64,000 nt of DNA, taken from the NCBI GenBank assembly GCA_028877205.1, contig JAPPHY010000016.1:1-64000 (forward strand), written 5' to 3'. The translations under genes were made by a program, and so were the position numbers. The DNA is from Chloroflexota bacterium (GTDB taxonomy: Bacteria > Chloroflexota > Dehalococcoidia > Lucifugimonadales > UBA2985). Shown one piece after another: positions 26,678 through 36,006 of this stretch. Numbering within the stretch: position 1 is the stretch's first letter; each line of letters opens with the position of its first letter. The notes beneath the pieces were generated by a model that was given only the letters and a program-made list of their open reading frames with translations, ran no database searches and was not told where the DNA came from.

Positions 26678-26983
26678 CTATGCTCCGCGCTCGCTGGGTT
26701 CTGCGCCCGCGGCGCGCTTGGCCTGGTTGGCAAGGTCCTCGATGTATATGCGATCGAAGTCGCCATAGTGGCCACTGCTCTCGTCGTCACGGAGTGGCTC
26801 CGCCCACATGTAGCGCACGTCTCGCCAGTCGAGCGGGAACTGAGGGTTGTCGAAGAACGACCGCACGGCGTCGAAAGGCGAGGCCGCTTCCACGTAGCCC
26901 ATCATCTGGAAGTTCTCGTAGACGTTGCCCCCGTGGGCCAGGAACTCCCCCTTCATGGCGGCCAGCACGATGAACTTTTCCAC
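26678..26983 (-). CDS. Small protein of unknown function beside the lone sdhA
   Basis: A 101-residue soluble protein (MEKFIVLAAMKGEFLAHGGNVYENFQMMGYVEAASPFDAV...), without signal or membrane segment. The order SPFDAVRSFFDNPQFPLDWRDVRYMWAEPL suggests a compact alpha-beta domain. No family is recognised. It starts 32 bases after the sdhA-like stop on the same strand, so a functional link to that gene is possible. Confidence 0.6.
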   Translation of the reverse strand: MEKFIVLAAMKGEFLAHGGNVYENFQMMGYVEAASPFDAVRSFFDNPQFPLDWRDVRYMWAEPLRDDESSGHYGDFDRIYIEDLANQAKRAAGAEPSERGA

Positions 26984-27014
26984 GCGGCCCCTCCTGTGGA
27001 AGCTGCGTTGCGCT

Positions 27015-28691
27015 CTAGTACGACCTGACCTGAGGCTCCCACTGGGTGATTGTGACCGGTACGTAGTCCAGCTTGGGCCCGTCCGCTGACTGGCTCACCA
27101 TGATGTGCTTGAGCCATTTCTCGTCGTCCCGCTGAGGGAACTCCGTCATGAAGTGCGCGCCCCGGCTCTCCTTGCGCTCCAGCGCGCTCACCACGATAGT
27201 CTCCGCGCACTCCAGCATGAAGCCGAGCTCCAGCGTAGCAATGAGGTTCGTGTTGAACACCTTGCCCTTGTCCTGAACGGGGACCGTCCCGTACCGTTCG
27301 TTGAGGCCGCGAATCTTCTCCAAGGCCGTCTGCATGCCTTCGACCGTACGGAAGACCGCAACGTAGTCGTTCATGGTGGTTCCCAGCTCCAGACGGATGG
27401 CGGCCGGCGTGTCGCCATTGTCCTGCCGGCCAAGGAGCTCCTTGATGTGATCTTCGTCGACGGACAGGCGCGACTCCGGTATGTCTGCGCGTGCGGTCTC
27501 GCGGGAGTAGATGGCGGCTGCTTCGCCGGACCTGCGCCCGAACACAATTGTGTCCAGCAGCGAGTTCGCGCCGAGTCGGTTGCCTCCGTGAACGCTCACG
27601 CAGGCGCACTCGCCGGCGGCATAGAGGCCGGGCAGAGGAGTGGCGCCGTCCACGTCGGTCTTGACGCCGCCCATCTGGTAGTGCATACCGGGGCGCACGG
27701 GCACTGGCTGCTCCGCTAGGTCGATTCCCAGGAAGTCCATCGACACCTCGTTGATGTACTGGAGGCGCTCGTGGATCTTCTCTCGCCCAAGGTGGCGCAG
27801 ATCGAGGAGGACGCAGCCGTCCACGCCGCGGCCCTCGTTGATCTCCGTCTGCTCCGCCCTGGAGACGACGTCGCGTGAGGCCAGCTCCATCATGTTGGGG
27901 GCGTACTTCTCCATGAAGCGCTCGCCGTTGGCGTTGATGAGGTGCGCGCCCTCGCCGCGTGCTGCCTCGGTGATGAGGACGCCGTTGCTCTTGAGCGTGG
28001 TCGGGTGGTACTGGACCATCTCCATGTCCATCAGGGGCGCGCCTGCGCGGTAGGCCAGAGCCATGCCGTCGCCGGTGCATATCAGTGCGTTGGTGGTCGG
28101 CTCGTACAGGCGTCCCAGGCCTCCCGCGGCCAGAATCACGGCCCCGGACTTGATGACGTGCAGCTGCCCGCTCATCATGTCCATTGCGATGACGCCCTGA
28201 CACCGGCCGTCCTCAACTATCAGGGACGTGACGAACCACTCCTCGTACACGCGGGTGCCGGACTTGACCAGCTGCTCGTACATGACGTGGAGCATGGCCT
28301 GACCTGTGAAGTCGGCGACGAAGAAGGTGCGGGCTCGCTGCTGGCCGCCGAAGTTGCGAGTGCCGAGCCGTCCGTTCTCGTCGCGGCTAAAAATTACGCC
28401 GTAGTGCTCCTGCTCGATGATGGCGCGCCCGGCTTCGCTGCAGAGGACTTCTATCGCGTCCTGGTCTCCAAGGTAGTCGCTGCCCTTGACGGTCTCGAAC
28501 GCGTGCTCCTCCCAGGTGTCGCCTCGATCCGTGAGTGCAGCGTTGATCCCGCCCTGCGCGGCGTTGGAGTGGCTGCGAACGGGGTGAACCTTGGTGATGA
28601 CGGCTGCGTCGGCGCCGGCTTGATTGGCCGCCAGGGCGGCGCGCAGTCCCGCGAGACCGGCGCCGATTACCAGGACATCGTGTTCGAACAT
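27015..28691 (-). CDS. sdhA: Succinate dehydrogenase/fumarate reductase flavoprotein paralogue, lone copy
   Basis: A 558-residue FAD-binding flavoprotein. The FAD motif VIGAGLAGLRAALAANQAG, the covalent-flavin His region KVHPVRSHSNAAQGGINAA and active-site GVLITEAARGEGAHL are all present, so it is probably catalytic (succinate/fumarate oxidoreductase, perhaps NADH- or quinone-linked). No SdhB or anchor is adjacent, unlike the second copy at 62911, with which it shares the end ITxWxPQVRSY. It may partner with that complex's SdhB, form an L-aspartate-oxidase-like or fumarate-reducing enzyme, or act alone. Confidence 0.88.
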   Translation of the reverse strand: MFEHDVLVIGAGLAGLRAALAANQAGADAAVITKVHPVRSHSNAAQGGINAALTDRGDTWEEHAFETVKGSDYLGDQDAIEVLCSEAGRAIIEQEHYGVIFSRDENGRLGTRNFGGQQRARTFFVADFTGQAMLHVMYEQLVKSGTRVYEEWFVTSLIVEDGRCQGVIAMDMMSGQLHVIKSGAVILAAGGLGRLYEPTTNALICTGDGMALAYRAGAPLMDMEMVQYHPTTLKSNGVLITEAARGEGAHLINANGERFMEKYAPNMMELASRDVVSRAEQTEINEGRGVDGCVLLDLRHLGREKIHERLQYINEVSMDFLGIDLAEQPVPVRPGMHYQMGGVKTDVDGATPLPGLYAAGECACVSVHGGNRLGANSLLDTIVFGRRSGEAAAIYSRETARADIPESRLSVDEDHIKELLGRQDNGDTPAAIRLELGTTMNDYVAVFRTVEGMQTALEKIRGLNERYGTVPVQDKGKVFNTNLIATLELGFMLECAETIVVSALERKESRGAHFMTEFPQRDDEKWLKHIMVSQSADGPKLDYVPVTITQWEPQVRSY

Positions 28692-28972
28692 GCTAAGTCC
28701 TCCGGAGAACTGCTATGTAGAAGGTTCGTCGAGTGGCGAAGTGTCGAAATGAGCCGTGCCATAATATATCACGCATACCGGAATGCCGCCATAGCCGGAC
28801 TGCCACTGCGCGACGATGGGCCGCCCGGAGGTGCGCTGGGTGCCCGCGGCCCTTCGCCTTGACGCACGTGCGGGATGGCCCTATCCTTGCTGGAAGCGCG
28901 CGATGAGGCGTTTCGCAACCCGGCGCGCCACGATTCCATGGAGCCAGCTCGCATGAATTCCGGGGCCGTCAG

Positions 28973-30325
28973 TTGACGCGCCAACCGCTTCCCATCCCAC
29001 TTCCATCCGGTATGTACTACGGGTGGGTCATCGTGGCCATTGCATGGCTGGCCAACATGGTGGCCGCCACCATGAACCCGGTGGTCTTCTCCATCTTCAT
29101 TGATCCCATGAGGGAGGAGTTGGGCCTCAGCCTCAGCGGCATTGCCTGGGCCATAAGCATTCGTATGCTGACTGGAGGCGCCGCAGCTCCCATCATGGGG
29201 AGGCTCATTGACAGCTACGGGGCGCGATGGTTGGGCTTCCTGGGCGGGCTGATGGGAGGCGCCGTCCTCATTTGCCTGTACTATGTGGACAACATCTGGC
29301 TGATCTACGCGTTGTTCGCCGTCAGCGGCATCTCCGGCTTTGGCACGTTCGGAGGCCAGCTGCTCACCATCGTGCCCGTGGCCAACTGGTTCGTTGCGAA
29401 GCGAGGCCGGGCCACGTCCATCGCCGCAACCGGGCTGGGCGCAGGCACCGCTCTCGGCGTTCCGCTCGGCCTGTACCTCATCAACACCGTGGGATGGCGA
29501 TGGGCATGGGTTGTCTTTGGCGTGGCCATTTGGGTGGTCATTCTCCCCGGCTATGCCTTCCTGATGCGACGCCGGCCGGAAGATCTGGGCCTGCTGCCGG
29601 ACGGTCGTCAACCGCAGCCAGCGGAGGCTGCGGGCGAGGCCGGCGAAGCTCCTGCGGCTGCTGCGCCGGAGGATGAGGTGAACTGGACACTTGGCCAGGC
29701 CATGCGGACGCCTGTGCTGTGGTTCATTCTCCTCACGCTCACGGTCTACATGTTCTCCTCGTCGGGCGTGCTATTCCTGCGAGTCCCGTACTGGAACGAA
29801 CTGGGAGTCGCGGCGGAGCACATTGCTCTGGGAGTTGCCGCAGACCCGTTTACGGTCATCTTCGCCATGCTGCTGTTCGGGTTCCTGGCCGAGCGATACC
29901 CGGTGCGGTTCATGGCAGTGATCGGAGGCATCTGGCGGGCGATCTCAATGGTGCCGCTGGCAATCGGAGGCAGCCACGCGGCGAACGTGTATATACACAA
30001 CGTGACGTGGGGAATAGGGTCCGGCGCGTTCGCCGCATCGCAGAACCTGATGATCCCGAACTACTACGGGCGCATGGCACAGGGCGCGATCAGGGGAATC
30101 TCACTGCCGTTGATGATCGCCGCAGGCGCGCTGGGCGCGCCTGCAACCGCCTATCTTGTGGACTCGGGAGTGGGAGCGGGCGTGATCTGGCAGATTGGCC
30201 TGTGGATGATGCTCGCCGCAGGAATAGTGTTCTTCTTCCTCAAGCCGCCCAAGCCGTTGCCGTCGATGAGGGCGGAGATGGAGGCCGCAGCCGCAGCCCG
30301 CGGCGAGGGCACTTCGCAGACCTAG
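28973..30325 (+). CDS. MFS transporter (OFA/monocarboxylate type)
   Basis: A 450-residue major facilitator carrier with the start motif GMYYGWVIVAIAWLANMV common in oxalate/formate-type and monocarboxylate carriers. Further motifs are GRLIDSYGARW in the loop between helices 2 and 3, VPVANWFVAKRGRATSIAATG, and RRRPEDLGLLPDG in the central cytoplasmic loop. TTG 28973 is the longest start; ATG 29012 is an alternative that begins right at MYYGW. It is divergent from the lone sdhA, about 280 bases away. Confidence 0.88.
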   Translation: MTRQPLPIPLPSGMYYGWVIVAIAWLANMVAATMNPVVFSIFIDPMREELGLSLSGIAWAISIRMLTGGAAAPIMGRLIDSYGARWLGFLGGLMGGAVLICLYYVDNIWLIYALFAVSGISGFGTFGGQLLTIVPVANWFVAKRGRATSIAATGLGAGTALGVPLGLYLINTVGWRWAWVVFGVAIWVVILPGYAFLMRRRPEDLGLLPDGRQPQPAEAAGEAGEAPAAAAPEDEVNWTLGQAMRTPVLWFILLTLTVYMFSSSGVLFLRVPYWNELGVAAEHIALGVAADPFTVIFAMLLFGFLAERYPVRFMAVIGGIWRAISMVPLAIGGSHAANVYIHNVTWGIGSGAFAASQNLMIPNYYGRMAQGAIRGISLPLMIAAGALGAPATAYLVDSGVGAGVIWQIGLWMMLAAGIVFFFLKPPKPLPSMRAEMEAAAAARGEGTSQT

Positions 30326-30451
30326 GCTTCGAGTTGACGGGCGGATACGCCTGCGCAGGGCTGGGGCAGGTTGCGGCGCAGACGGCGGCAGGGGTATAAT
30401 TTGTGTGCCGGGCGCCGCCCGCGGCGTCGATCTTCCCCGTGGAGGAGCATC

Positions 30452-30682
30452 ATGGTATCGACCGTGCCAATCGTATACACAATCCAGGGTTGCGACGCCT
30501 GCGTGAAGCTGCTTGACAAGTGGAACGCGGACGGCGTGGTGTTCGAGGAGCGCCGGGCCGACCTGAGCCAGGACATCATGGAGGAGGCCAGGAAGTACGG
30601 GGACGTTGTCCCCATCGTGCGCTATCCGGACGGCAGGGTGGAGGAGGGCTTCGAGGGCGGCATAGGCTGCTTCATCGGCTAG
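30452..30682 (+). CDS. Glutaredoxin-like protein
   Basis: A 76-residue thioredoxin-fold protein with the dithiol CDAC in TIQGCDACVKLLDKWN and the cis-Pro region DVVPIVRYPDGRVEEGFEGG. ATG 30452 follows GGAGG; the open frame from 30371 is spurious. It is followed 49 bases later by a thioredoxin-like gene, so the two are probably co-transcribed and work in thiol redox exchange in the cytoplasm. Confidence 0.8.
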   Translation: MVSTVPIVYTIQGCDACVKLLDKWNADGVVFEERRADLSQDIMEEARKYGDVVPIVRYPDGRVEEGFEGGIGCFIG

Positions 30683-30731
30683 CCCGCCGGCAATTCGACA
30701 AGCTGCTTGAAGAGAAGAGTAAGGAGGAGAT

Positions 30732-31319
30732 ATGGCTGAGAAGACGACCGTTGTAACGCCGGAGAGGTATGCCCAGGGATTCAACTACAGCGACTACCTG
30801 GCGCAGATCAAGGTCAACCAGGACCGGTTTGCCATGTACGACGAGACCGCAGTGGAGGCCGTGACGGACGATGACGCCGGCTTCTTCAAGTCGGCTGTGG
30901 AGAAGGGCTGCTCACGCGTTGTGGTGATCGGTGAGGACTGGTGCCCGGACGTGTATCGCGGCATGCCCGTCATCGGGCGCATTGCGGCGGTGTCCGGCAT
31001 GGACATGAAGGTGTTCGCCAGGGACGAGAACCTGGACATTGCAGACGAGTTCCTGAACAGGGGCGAGTTCCGCTCGATTCCCACACTGGTCTTCTACAAC
31101 GCCGACCAGGAGTACCTGTGCCACTGGATCGAGAGGCCGGACTCCGTCACGCAGGAGATGGCGGACATTACCAAGGCCGTGGAGACCGAGCTGGCCGGCC
31201 AGAGCGAAGAGGCCGTGCGCGACGCCCGCAGGGAGCGCGTCAACGCCCGCTTCCCGGAGTGGCAGAAGGAGACCGTCAGGGACATCCGCGCCCTGCTGTC
31301 CCAGACGCTGGGTATGTAG
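30732..31319 (+). CDS. Thioredoxin-family protein
   Basis: A 195-residue soluble protein with a thioredoxin fold. The redox site reads EDWCPDVYRGMPVI, where one Cys is followed by Pro and Asp, so it is a monothiol-like or modified site rather than CxxC. SIPTLVFYN marks the cis-Pro loop and ARDENLDIADEF the connecting helix. Relatives are annotated thioredoxin family protein of unknown role. The preceding small glutaredoxin-like gene could be its partner. Confidence 0.8.
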   Translation: MAEKTTVVTPERYAQGFNYSDYLAQIKVNQDRFAMYDETAVEAVTDDDAGFFKSAVEKGCSRVVVIGEDWCPDVYRGMPVIGRIAAVSGMDMKVFARDENLDIADEFLNRGEFRSIPTLVFYNADQEYLCHWIERPDSVTQEMADITKAVETELAGQSEEAVRDARRERVNARFPEWQKETVRDIRALLSQTLGM

Positions 31320-31393
31320 CCCGCAACTCTGACAGGGTAGTGAGGAATCCGCCCCGCGCCGTCAGCACAGACGCGCGGGGCGGTTCGCGTTTG

Positions 31394-32665
31394 TCACGTG
31401 ACAGCATGCTTGGCGACGCTTTGGGCCGCCCGATGCCTGCGACGCGGACTTGTCTCCGGTATGAGCAGCCCGCCGACCACCAGCGTGAGCGGGAACCCCA
31501 CTATGCTCAGCAGCCCCACCTGCAAGGAGCCCGTCGCCTCCTGGATGACGCCCACAATCGGAGGCCCCAGGGCGCCGACGATTGGCAGCACGGTCATTCC
31601 AAGTCCGGTGGCCACTGCCGTCTCCCTCGGCGAGAGATGGAGGTCGAACGGGATGGTTCGGATGATCGGCACCCAGATCATGGCGTTCCAACCTGCAACC
31701 AGCAGCAGGATTCCTGCAACCACGGTGATCTCGGTGGTGTAGAGCGCAATGTAGATGGGCGGCAGGAGCAATCCGGGCACCCACAGGAAGGGCTTCCGAC
31801 GCCCCGCGAGGTTGGAGAGGGGGCCTGCAAGGAATGATGCGGCGATGCCTCCCGCTGGAAACAGCATCATCAGCGCGCCCACGGCCTTCAGAGAGAGTCC
31901 CAGGTTGTCGAGCGCAAGCGTGGGCCAGAAGGTCATCAGGGCTCCCCACGCCAGCGCAGCTCCGGAAGGCGCAGCCGCCAGCACCCACAGAAACCTGTAC
32001 CGGCGGAGCACGCGTAGGGGAGATGCGCCACGGGCGCGTTCCGTCTCCGGCGCGGTGGGCCTCGCCCGCTCTCGGCCCACCCACGTCCACAGCGCCGCGC
32101 CCACCAGCAGGCCGGCACCCAGCCCGATATATACGTTTCGCCAACCTGAAAGCACGTCCATCAGGACGGGGATCAGCCCCACGGCCGCCAGCTGCCCGAT
32201 GGACATGATTCCGATGGTCAGGCTCATTACCACGGCCACTCGCGCTGTGCTGAACCACTGGTGCACCAGAAGCACCTCTGCCTGCACTCGACAGACCACC
32301 ACAGTCACGAAGACGAACCGGGCGACAAGCAGCACGCCAAAGCTCGGCGCCCACCCTTGGACCAGCAGCAAGATGCCGGCCAGGAATGTCGAGTAGAACG
32401 TCACCCACTTGGGGCTGAAGCGGGACAGCCATATGCTGGCAGGTAGCGACACCAACGCCGAGCCCAGGAACCAGGATGCGCCCAGCAGTCCCGCCTCAAT
32501 TGGGGAAATGCCCAGCTCTTCGGTCATGGGAGGCAGCATGACGCCCAGCGAAACAGCTGCCAGGGGGATCAGGAGGTTTACGGCCCAGAGGAACCCCATG
32601 ACCACCCAACCGTAGCCCTCGGAGCGCGTCCTGAACTGTATGACCTGCGCGAGTGTGCCGTTCAT
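31394..32665 (-). CDS. MFS transporter
   Basis: A 423-residue carrier with twelve predicted membrane segments and the opening YGWVVMGFLWAVNLLIPLA. The loop between helices 2 and 3 reads SIWLSRFSPKWVT, less canonical than in the other copies. It is the last gene in a minus-strand run after the Gfo/Idh oxidoreductase. Its ATG 32665 lies 53 bases beyond the repeated segment at 32718. Substrate unknown. Confidence 0.85.
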   Translation of the reverse strand: MNGTLAQVIQFRTRSEGYGWVVMGFLWAVNLLIPLAAVSLGVMLPPMTEELGISPIEAGLLGASWFLGSALVSLPASIWLSRFSPKWVTFYSTFLAGILLLVQGWAPSFGVLLVARFVFVTVVVCRVQAEVLLVHQWFSTARVAVVMSLTIGIMSIGQLAAVGLIPVLMDVLSGWRNVYIGLGAGLLVGAALWTWVGRERARPTAPETERARGASPLRVLRRYRFLWVLAAAPSGAALAWGALMTFWPTLALDNLGLSLKAVGALMMLFPAGGIAASFLAGPLSNLAGRRKPFLWVPGLLLPPIYIALYTTEITVVAGILLLVAGWNAMIWVPIIRTIPFDLHLSPRETAVATGLGMTVLPIVGALGPPIVGVIQEATGSLQVGLLSIVGFPLTLVVGGLLIPETSPRRRHRAAQSVAKHAVT

Positions 32666-32717
32666 TGATCTCGATCTAGCCCGTCAGCCCATTCCTGCGC
32701 CAACGATACAATTGTGT

Positions 32718-32830
32718 GGAGTATGACACAAAGTTGGCTCGCAGGGCTATAGAGCCGCCGAATAGGCCGCCGTCATGGCCGCTTGACCAATGCGAATGTG
32801 CTCCAGCTCGTTCGCGCGCTGGAACCCCTG
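32718..32830 (-). pseudogene. Decayed duplicate of the GNAT gene 3' end and its downstream spacer
   Basis: This stretch aligns with 33908-34048: TATGACACAA, GCCGCTTGACCA, GAATGTnCTCC and CTGGAAnCC occur in the same order, about three quarters of bases identical by eye. In minus-strand reading it is the end of the GNAT gene (EDIHMVKRL), with an inserted base in the CATGGTCAAG part that breaks the frame and a deletion of about 24 bases. Confidence 0.6.
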
Positions 32831-32850
32831 TCCGGACAACTGCCGCGCGC

Positions 32851-33837
32851 TCATGCCTCCACCTCTGCCGGGCCGCCGCTTCGCACGCTCTCGTCGAACG
32901 CCGTAGCCGCAGCATGCACGCGACCCAGCACGTCGGGTCCGGTACGGCTGCGGCACTCGCCCCTGACCGCACCCAGGAAAGCCGCGACGCACTCCCTCAT
33001 CCCCGCGAACCCGTAAACCGGCAGCGCCGGGGACGCCTCGGCCTCGACCCAGTCAGATGAGCCAGTGCGGTACCTGTACCGACCAGTCATCATGTCTGCC
33101 TCGGCATCGCCCTCCAGGGCGGCGACCTCCAGCCGGAGGGACATACTCTCATGACCGCGCAAGTTGAACGACCACTCTCCCACGGCCCCGTCGTACTCGA
33201 CAAGGGCCAAGCCGGCCTCCACAGCCCTCTCGAATCTCGGCCGGGCGCCGGTCACGTCGACACGACGGGGCCGGCAGTCTATCAGTGCGTCGATTGGGTC
33301 AAGGTAACAGGTGCTCAGTTCTGAGGCCATCTCGCCCCTCTCCACCGCGTCCTGGTCCCACGTCAGCGCCCAGTCGCAGCGCTGCACCACCCTCACTGAC
33401 AGGACGGGCCCCAGCCGGTCGTCGAGCAGCTGGGCGACTGCCCCGACGACGGGGTTGTACCGCAGCTCCATGTCCGCGTGGAATACGAGGTCCAACCGCC
33501 CTGCGAGTTCCAGCAGCCCTGCGACCCGCGCATCGCCCGGTTGCGGAGGCTCGAGAAAGACGTGCTTCCCAGCCTCGATGGCGGCGATGGCGACCTCGGA
33601 CACGAGCTCCGATGGCAGTCCGATCATGACTGCGTCCACGTCGGCCTCCCGTACGAGCCGGAAGGGGTCGTCGAACAGTGCCGTCCCTTCACCAAAGCGC
33701 TCCGACGCCAGCCGCCGCGTCGCCTCGGTTCGAGCCGCAATTGCCCCTATCGCCACGTCGCCGTCATCGAGGAGCGCTGGAACGTACGCCTCCTTCGCCC
33801 AGCTGCCATAGCCAACCAACCCTATGCTGACCGTCAC
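32851..33837 (-). CDS. Gfo/Idh/MocA-family oxidoreductase
   Basis: A 328-residue NAD(P)-dependent dehydrogenase, with the Rossmann motif GLVGYGSWAKEAYVPALL, the EPP-type segment HVFLEPPQPGDARV and a C-terminal alpha/beta dimerisation domain. Usual substrates are sugars or inositols. GTG 33837 follows AGGAG by six bases, so the frame's extension to 33921 is discarded. It is flanked on both sides by copies of the GNAT 3' region, pointing to a local duplication or insertion. Confidence 0.83.
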   Translation of the reverse strand: MTVSIGLVGYGSWAKEAYVPALLDDGDVAIGAIAARTEATRRLASERFGEGTALFDDPFRLVREADVDAVMIGLPSELVSEVAIAAIEAGKHVFLEPPQPGDARVAGLLELAGRLDLVFHADMELRYNPVVGAVAQLLDDRLGPVLSVRVVQRCDWALTWDQDAVERGEMASELSTCYLDPIDALIDCRPRRVDVTGARPRFERAVEAGLALVEYDGAVGEWSFNLRGHESMSLRLEVAALEGDAEADMMTGRYRYRTGSSDWVEAEASPALPVYGFAGMRECVAAFLGAVRGECRSRTGPDVLGRVHAAATAFDESVRSGGPAEVEA

Positions 33838-33907
33838 GTGTCGCTCCTGACTCCAGTCGATACTAGACTGGCCTGCCAACCGAATCGGGCCCGGCGATGG
33901 CAAGAGT

Positions 33908-34000
33908 GAAGTATGACACAATGTCGGCTTGGCGGGCCATAGCTCCGCCGCGCTGGACTCCGTTCACAGCCGCTTGACCATGTGAATGTCCTCCGGCTCC
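33908..34000. repeat. Duplicated segment (intact copy), GNAT 3' end plus spacer
   Basis: Direct repeat of 32718-32810 covering the last codons of the GNAT gene and the spacer up to the oxidoreductase gene. The TTGTGTCATACT core at its end may be part of a promoter for the gene that follows in each copy. Confidence 0.6.
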
Positions 34001-34524
34001 AGTGCCAGCAGCTCAGGGTCCGGTTCATCCGCTACCTGGAATCCGTTGCGCAGGTAGAAGCCGACCGCGGACTCCGTCGGCGCGGAGGTAACGTATACGG
34101 CTGTGGCCCCATGTTCACGCGCCACCGGGAGCAGCGCCTCCAGTAGCTCTGCGCCCAGACCCGCTCGCCGGTGCGTCCTGGACACGTGGAGGAAGGCGAG
34201 CTGCGCCATACCCTCGTGGAGGCGGGGCAGAAGTACACCGATGGCGGCCATACAGTCTCCGTCGTATGCGCCCATCGCCACAGCGCCCCTGTCCATGTGG
34301 CCGCGGCAGAATGCGATCTTGGCAGGCACCGTGTGGTCGCCCTCGCCGTCCGGGCGCCAGGGAGGAATGTCCCAGTGGACGTCGATGCGCCGGAGCGAGC
34401 CGTCGTGCATCTCGTAGCCCACGCGCACCTCCTCCGACCGGTCGATGTCGCCGATGCTGTGCAGGTCGGCGGGGGAGAGCCACGCGTACCGGAGGTCGGC
34501 GTTCTGTAATTGTGGTTGCTGCAT
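33964..34524 (-). CDS. GNAT-family N-acetyltransferase
   Basis: A 186-residue acetyltransferase. The acetyl-CoA-binding motif reads HVSRTHRRAGLGAELLEALLPVAREHGA (RxxGxG/A), followed by AVYVTSAPTESAVGFYLRNGF. ATG 34524 is chosen over 34566 because relatives begin close to it. The acceptor substrate is unknown. Confidence 0.82.
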   Translation of the reverse strand: MQQPQLQNADLRYAWLSPADLHSIGDIDRSEEVRVGYEMHDGSLRRIDVHWDIPPWRPDGEGDHTVPAKIAFCRGHMDRGAVAMGAYDGDCMAAIGVLLPRLHEGMAQLAFLHVSRTHRRAGLGAELLEALLPVAREHGATAVYVTSAPTESAVGFYLRNGFQVADEPDPELLALEPEDIHMVKRL

Positions 34525-34698
34525 GGTGGACACTCTCAGGAAGAACGATGCGTGACAGCCTAACACCGGCGGGCATGGGGGTCAATGGCAGCGAGGAGCG
34601 CATCCATGCCGGTTGACAGCGCGGGGTGTTGATAATAGCATGGCTTGCGTTGCCTGCGAGCCCGCTGTTTTCCTTGAGAATGACACCCATGCGTCAAC

Positions 34699-36000
34699 AT
34701 GCGTGAAGAGAAAACACCCACCACGCCGCCCTCCAGGAAGCGCGGGGTCTACTACGGGTGGGTGATTGTAATCGTCATTGGGCTCGGCGGCTTCACGCAG
34801 AGCGCGGAGTCCTACCCCATCCTCGGGGTGTTCCTGAAGCCCATGACGGAGGAGTTCGGCTGGACGCGCAGCGACTTCGCCGGCGCGACCCTGCTGGGCA
34901 CCATGATGGGCGGCATCGTGGCTCTCAAGGCAGGCCCAATGATCGACCGGCTGGGCGCCCGTTGGATCCTCACAGTTACGTTCGCAGTGCTGGGAAGCAC
35001 ACTGGTTCTCCTGGCCCTAATCCAGACGCTGTGGCAGTTCTACTTCCTCCAGATAGTCGGCCGGGCGCTGACGATGGGTATTCTGGCGCTGGCCCTGGGA
35101 GTGGTGGTGCCCAAGTGGTTTGTGGCCAAGCGCGGTCGCGCCGTGGCCTTTGGCGGACTTGGTCAGCGAATCGGCAACGCGGTCACGCCTCTCTACGTTC
35201 AGTACCTGGTATTGCAGGGCAGCTGGAGGCACGCCACGGCCGTCGCCGGGATCCTGATGTGGGTCGTGTCCATGATACCAATCGCCATATTCCTGAGGCG
35301 GAGGCCGGAGGACATGGGTCTGAGGCCGGACGGCGCGGATCCGGAAGAGGAGGGACGCCGGGAGCAGACGGGCGACTCGGGTGCTGTGAACGCGGCCCGC
35401 GAGGAGACGTCGCTGACCAGGGCGCAGGCTCTGAGACACCGCTCCTTCTACCTGCTAACGGTGGCGTTCTCGCTGGTTTTCGTGGCTGCGCCCGCGCTCA
35501 ACCTGCACATGCTGCCGTACATGACGGACCAGGGCATAGCCGAGGGGTATGCAGTGGTCGCGGTGGCGCTGCAATCCATCTGCGCGGGAATCGGCTCGAT
35601 AGTGACCGGCTTCCTGTCCGAGCGGATCACCGCCAGGCGCACACTGGTGGGCATCCTGGCGATGATGAGCCTGGGCTTTCTTGGGCTGCTGCTGGTGCAT
35701 GAAGCTTGGCAGGCGATGCTGTGGGGCATCTACTACGGCCTGTCGTTCGGGGGCATGTTCATACTCCAGCAGGTCATCTTCGCCGACTTCTACGGCAGGG
35801 ACAACGTGGGAGCCATCCGCGGGGTGGTGTGGCCGATACAGTTGGTGTTCAATGCCTCCGGGCCTTTCGTTGCGGCGCTGGCGTTTGACCGGCTGGGCAG
35901 CTACACGCTGATATTCCAGCTCTTCGCGGCATGCGTCATGATCGCCAGCATCCTGCTTGTCCTGGCGAAGCCTCCCGCTGAGCAGGCCCGGTCGCAGTAG
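34699..36000 (+). CDS. MFS transporter (OFA/monocarboxylate type)
   Basis: A 433-residue carrier opening with RGVYYGWVIVIVIGLGGFTQ, very like the copy at 28973. The helix 2-3 loop is GPMIDRLGARWILT and the motif VPKWFVAKRGRAVAFGGLGQRIGNAVTPL follows. A charged central loop (RRRPEDMGLRPDGADPEEEGRREQ) separates two six-helix halves. It is divergent from the GNAT gene and convergent with the next MFS gene, whose stop lies six bases away. Confidence 0.87.
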   Translation: MREEKTPTTPPSRKRGVYYGWVIVIVIGLGGFTQSAESYPILGVFLKPMTEEFGWTRSDFAGATLLGTMMGGIVALKAGPMIDRLGARWILTVTFAVLGSTLVLLALIQTLWQFYFLQIVGRALTMGILALALGVVVPKWFVAKRGRAVAFGGLGQRIGNAVTPLYVQYLVLQGSWRHATAVAGILMWVVSMIPIAIFLRRRPEDMGLRPDGADPEEEGRREQTGDSGAVNAAREETSLTRAQALRHRSFYLLTVAFSLVFVAAPALNLHMLPYMTDQGIAEGYAVVAVALQSICAGIGSIVTGFLSERITARRTLVGILAMMSLGFLGLLLVHEAWQAMLWGIYYGLSFGGMFILQQVIFADFYGRDNVGAIRGVVWPIQLVFNASGPFVAALAFDRLGSYTLIFQLFAACVMIASILLVLAKPPAEQARSQ

Positions 36001-36006
36001 CCGGCC

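Noticed and set aside
31834-32208. Open frames on the plus strand within the MFS gene at 31394-32665
   Set aside because: Antisense shadows with Arg/Pro/Ala bias; the MFS frame has clear transmembrane pattern.
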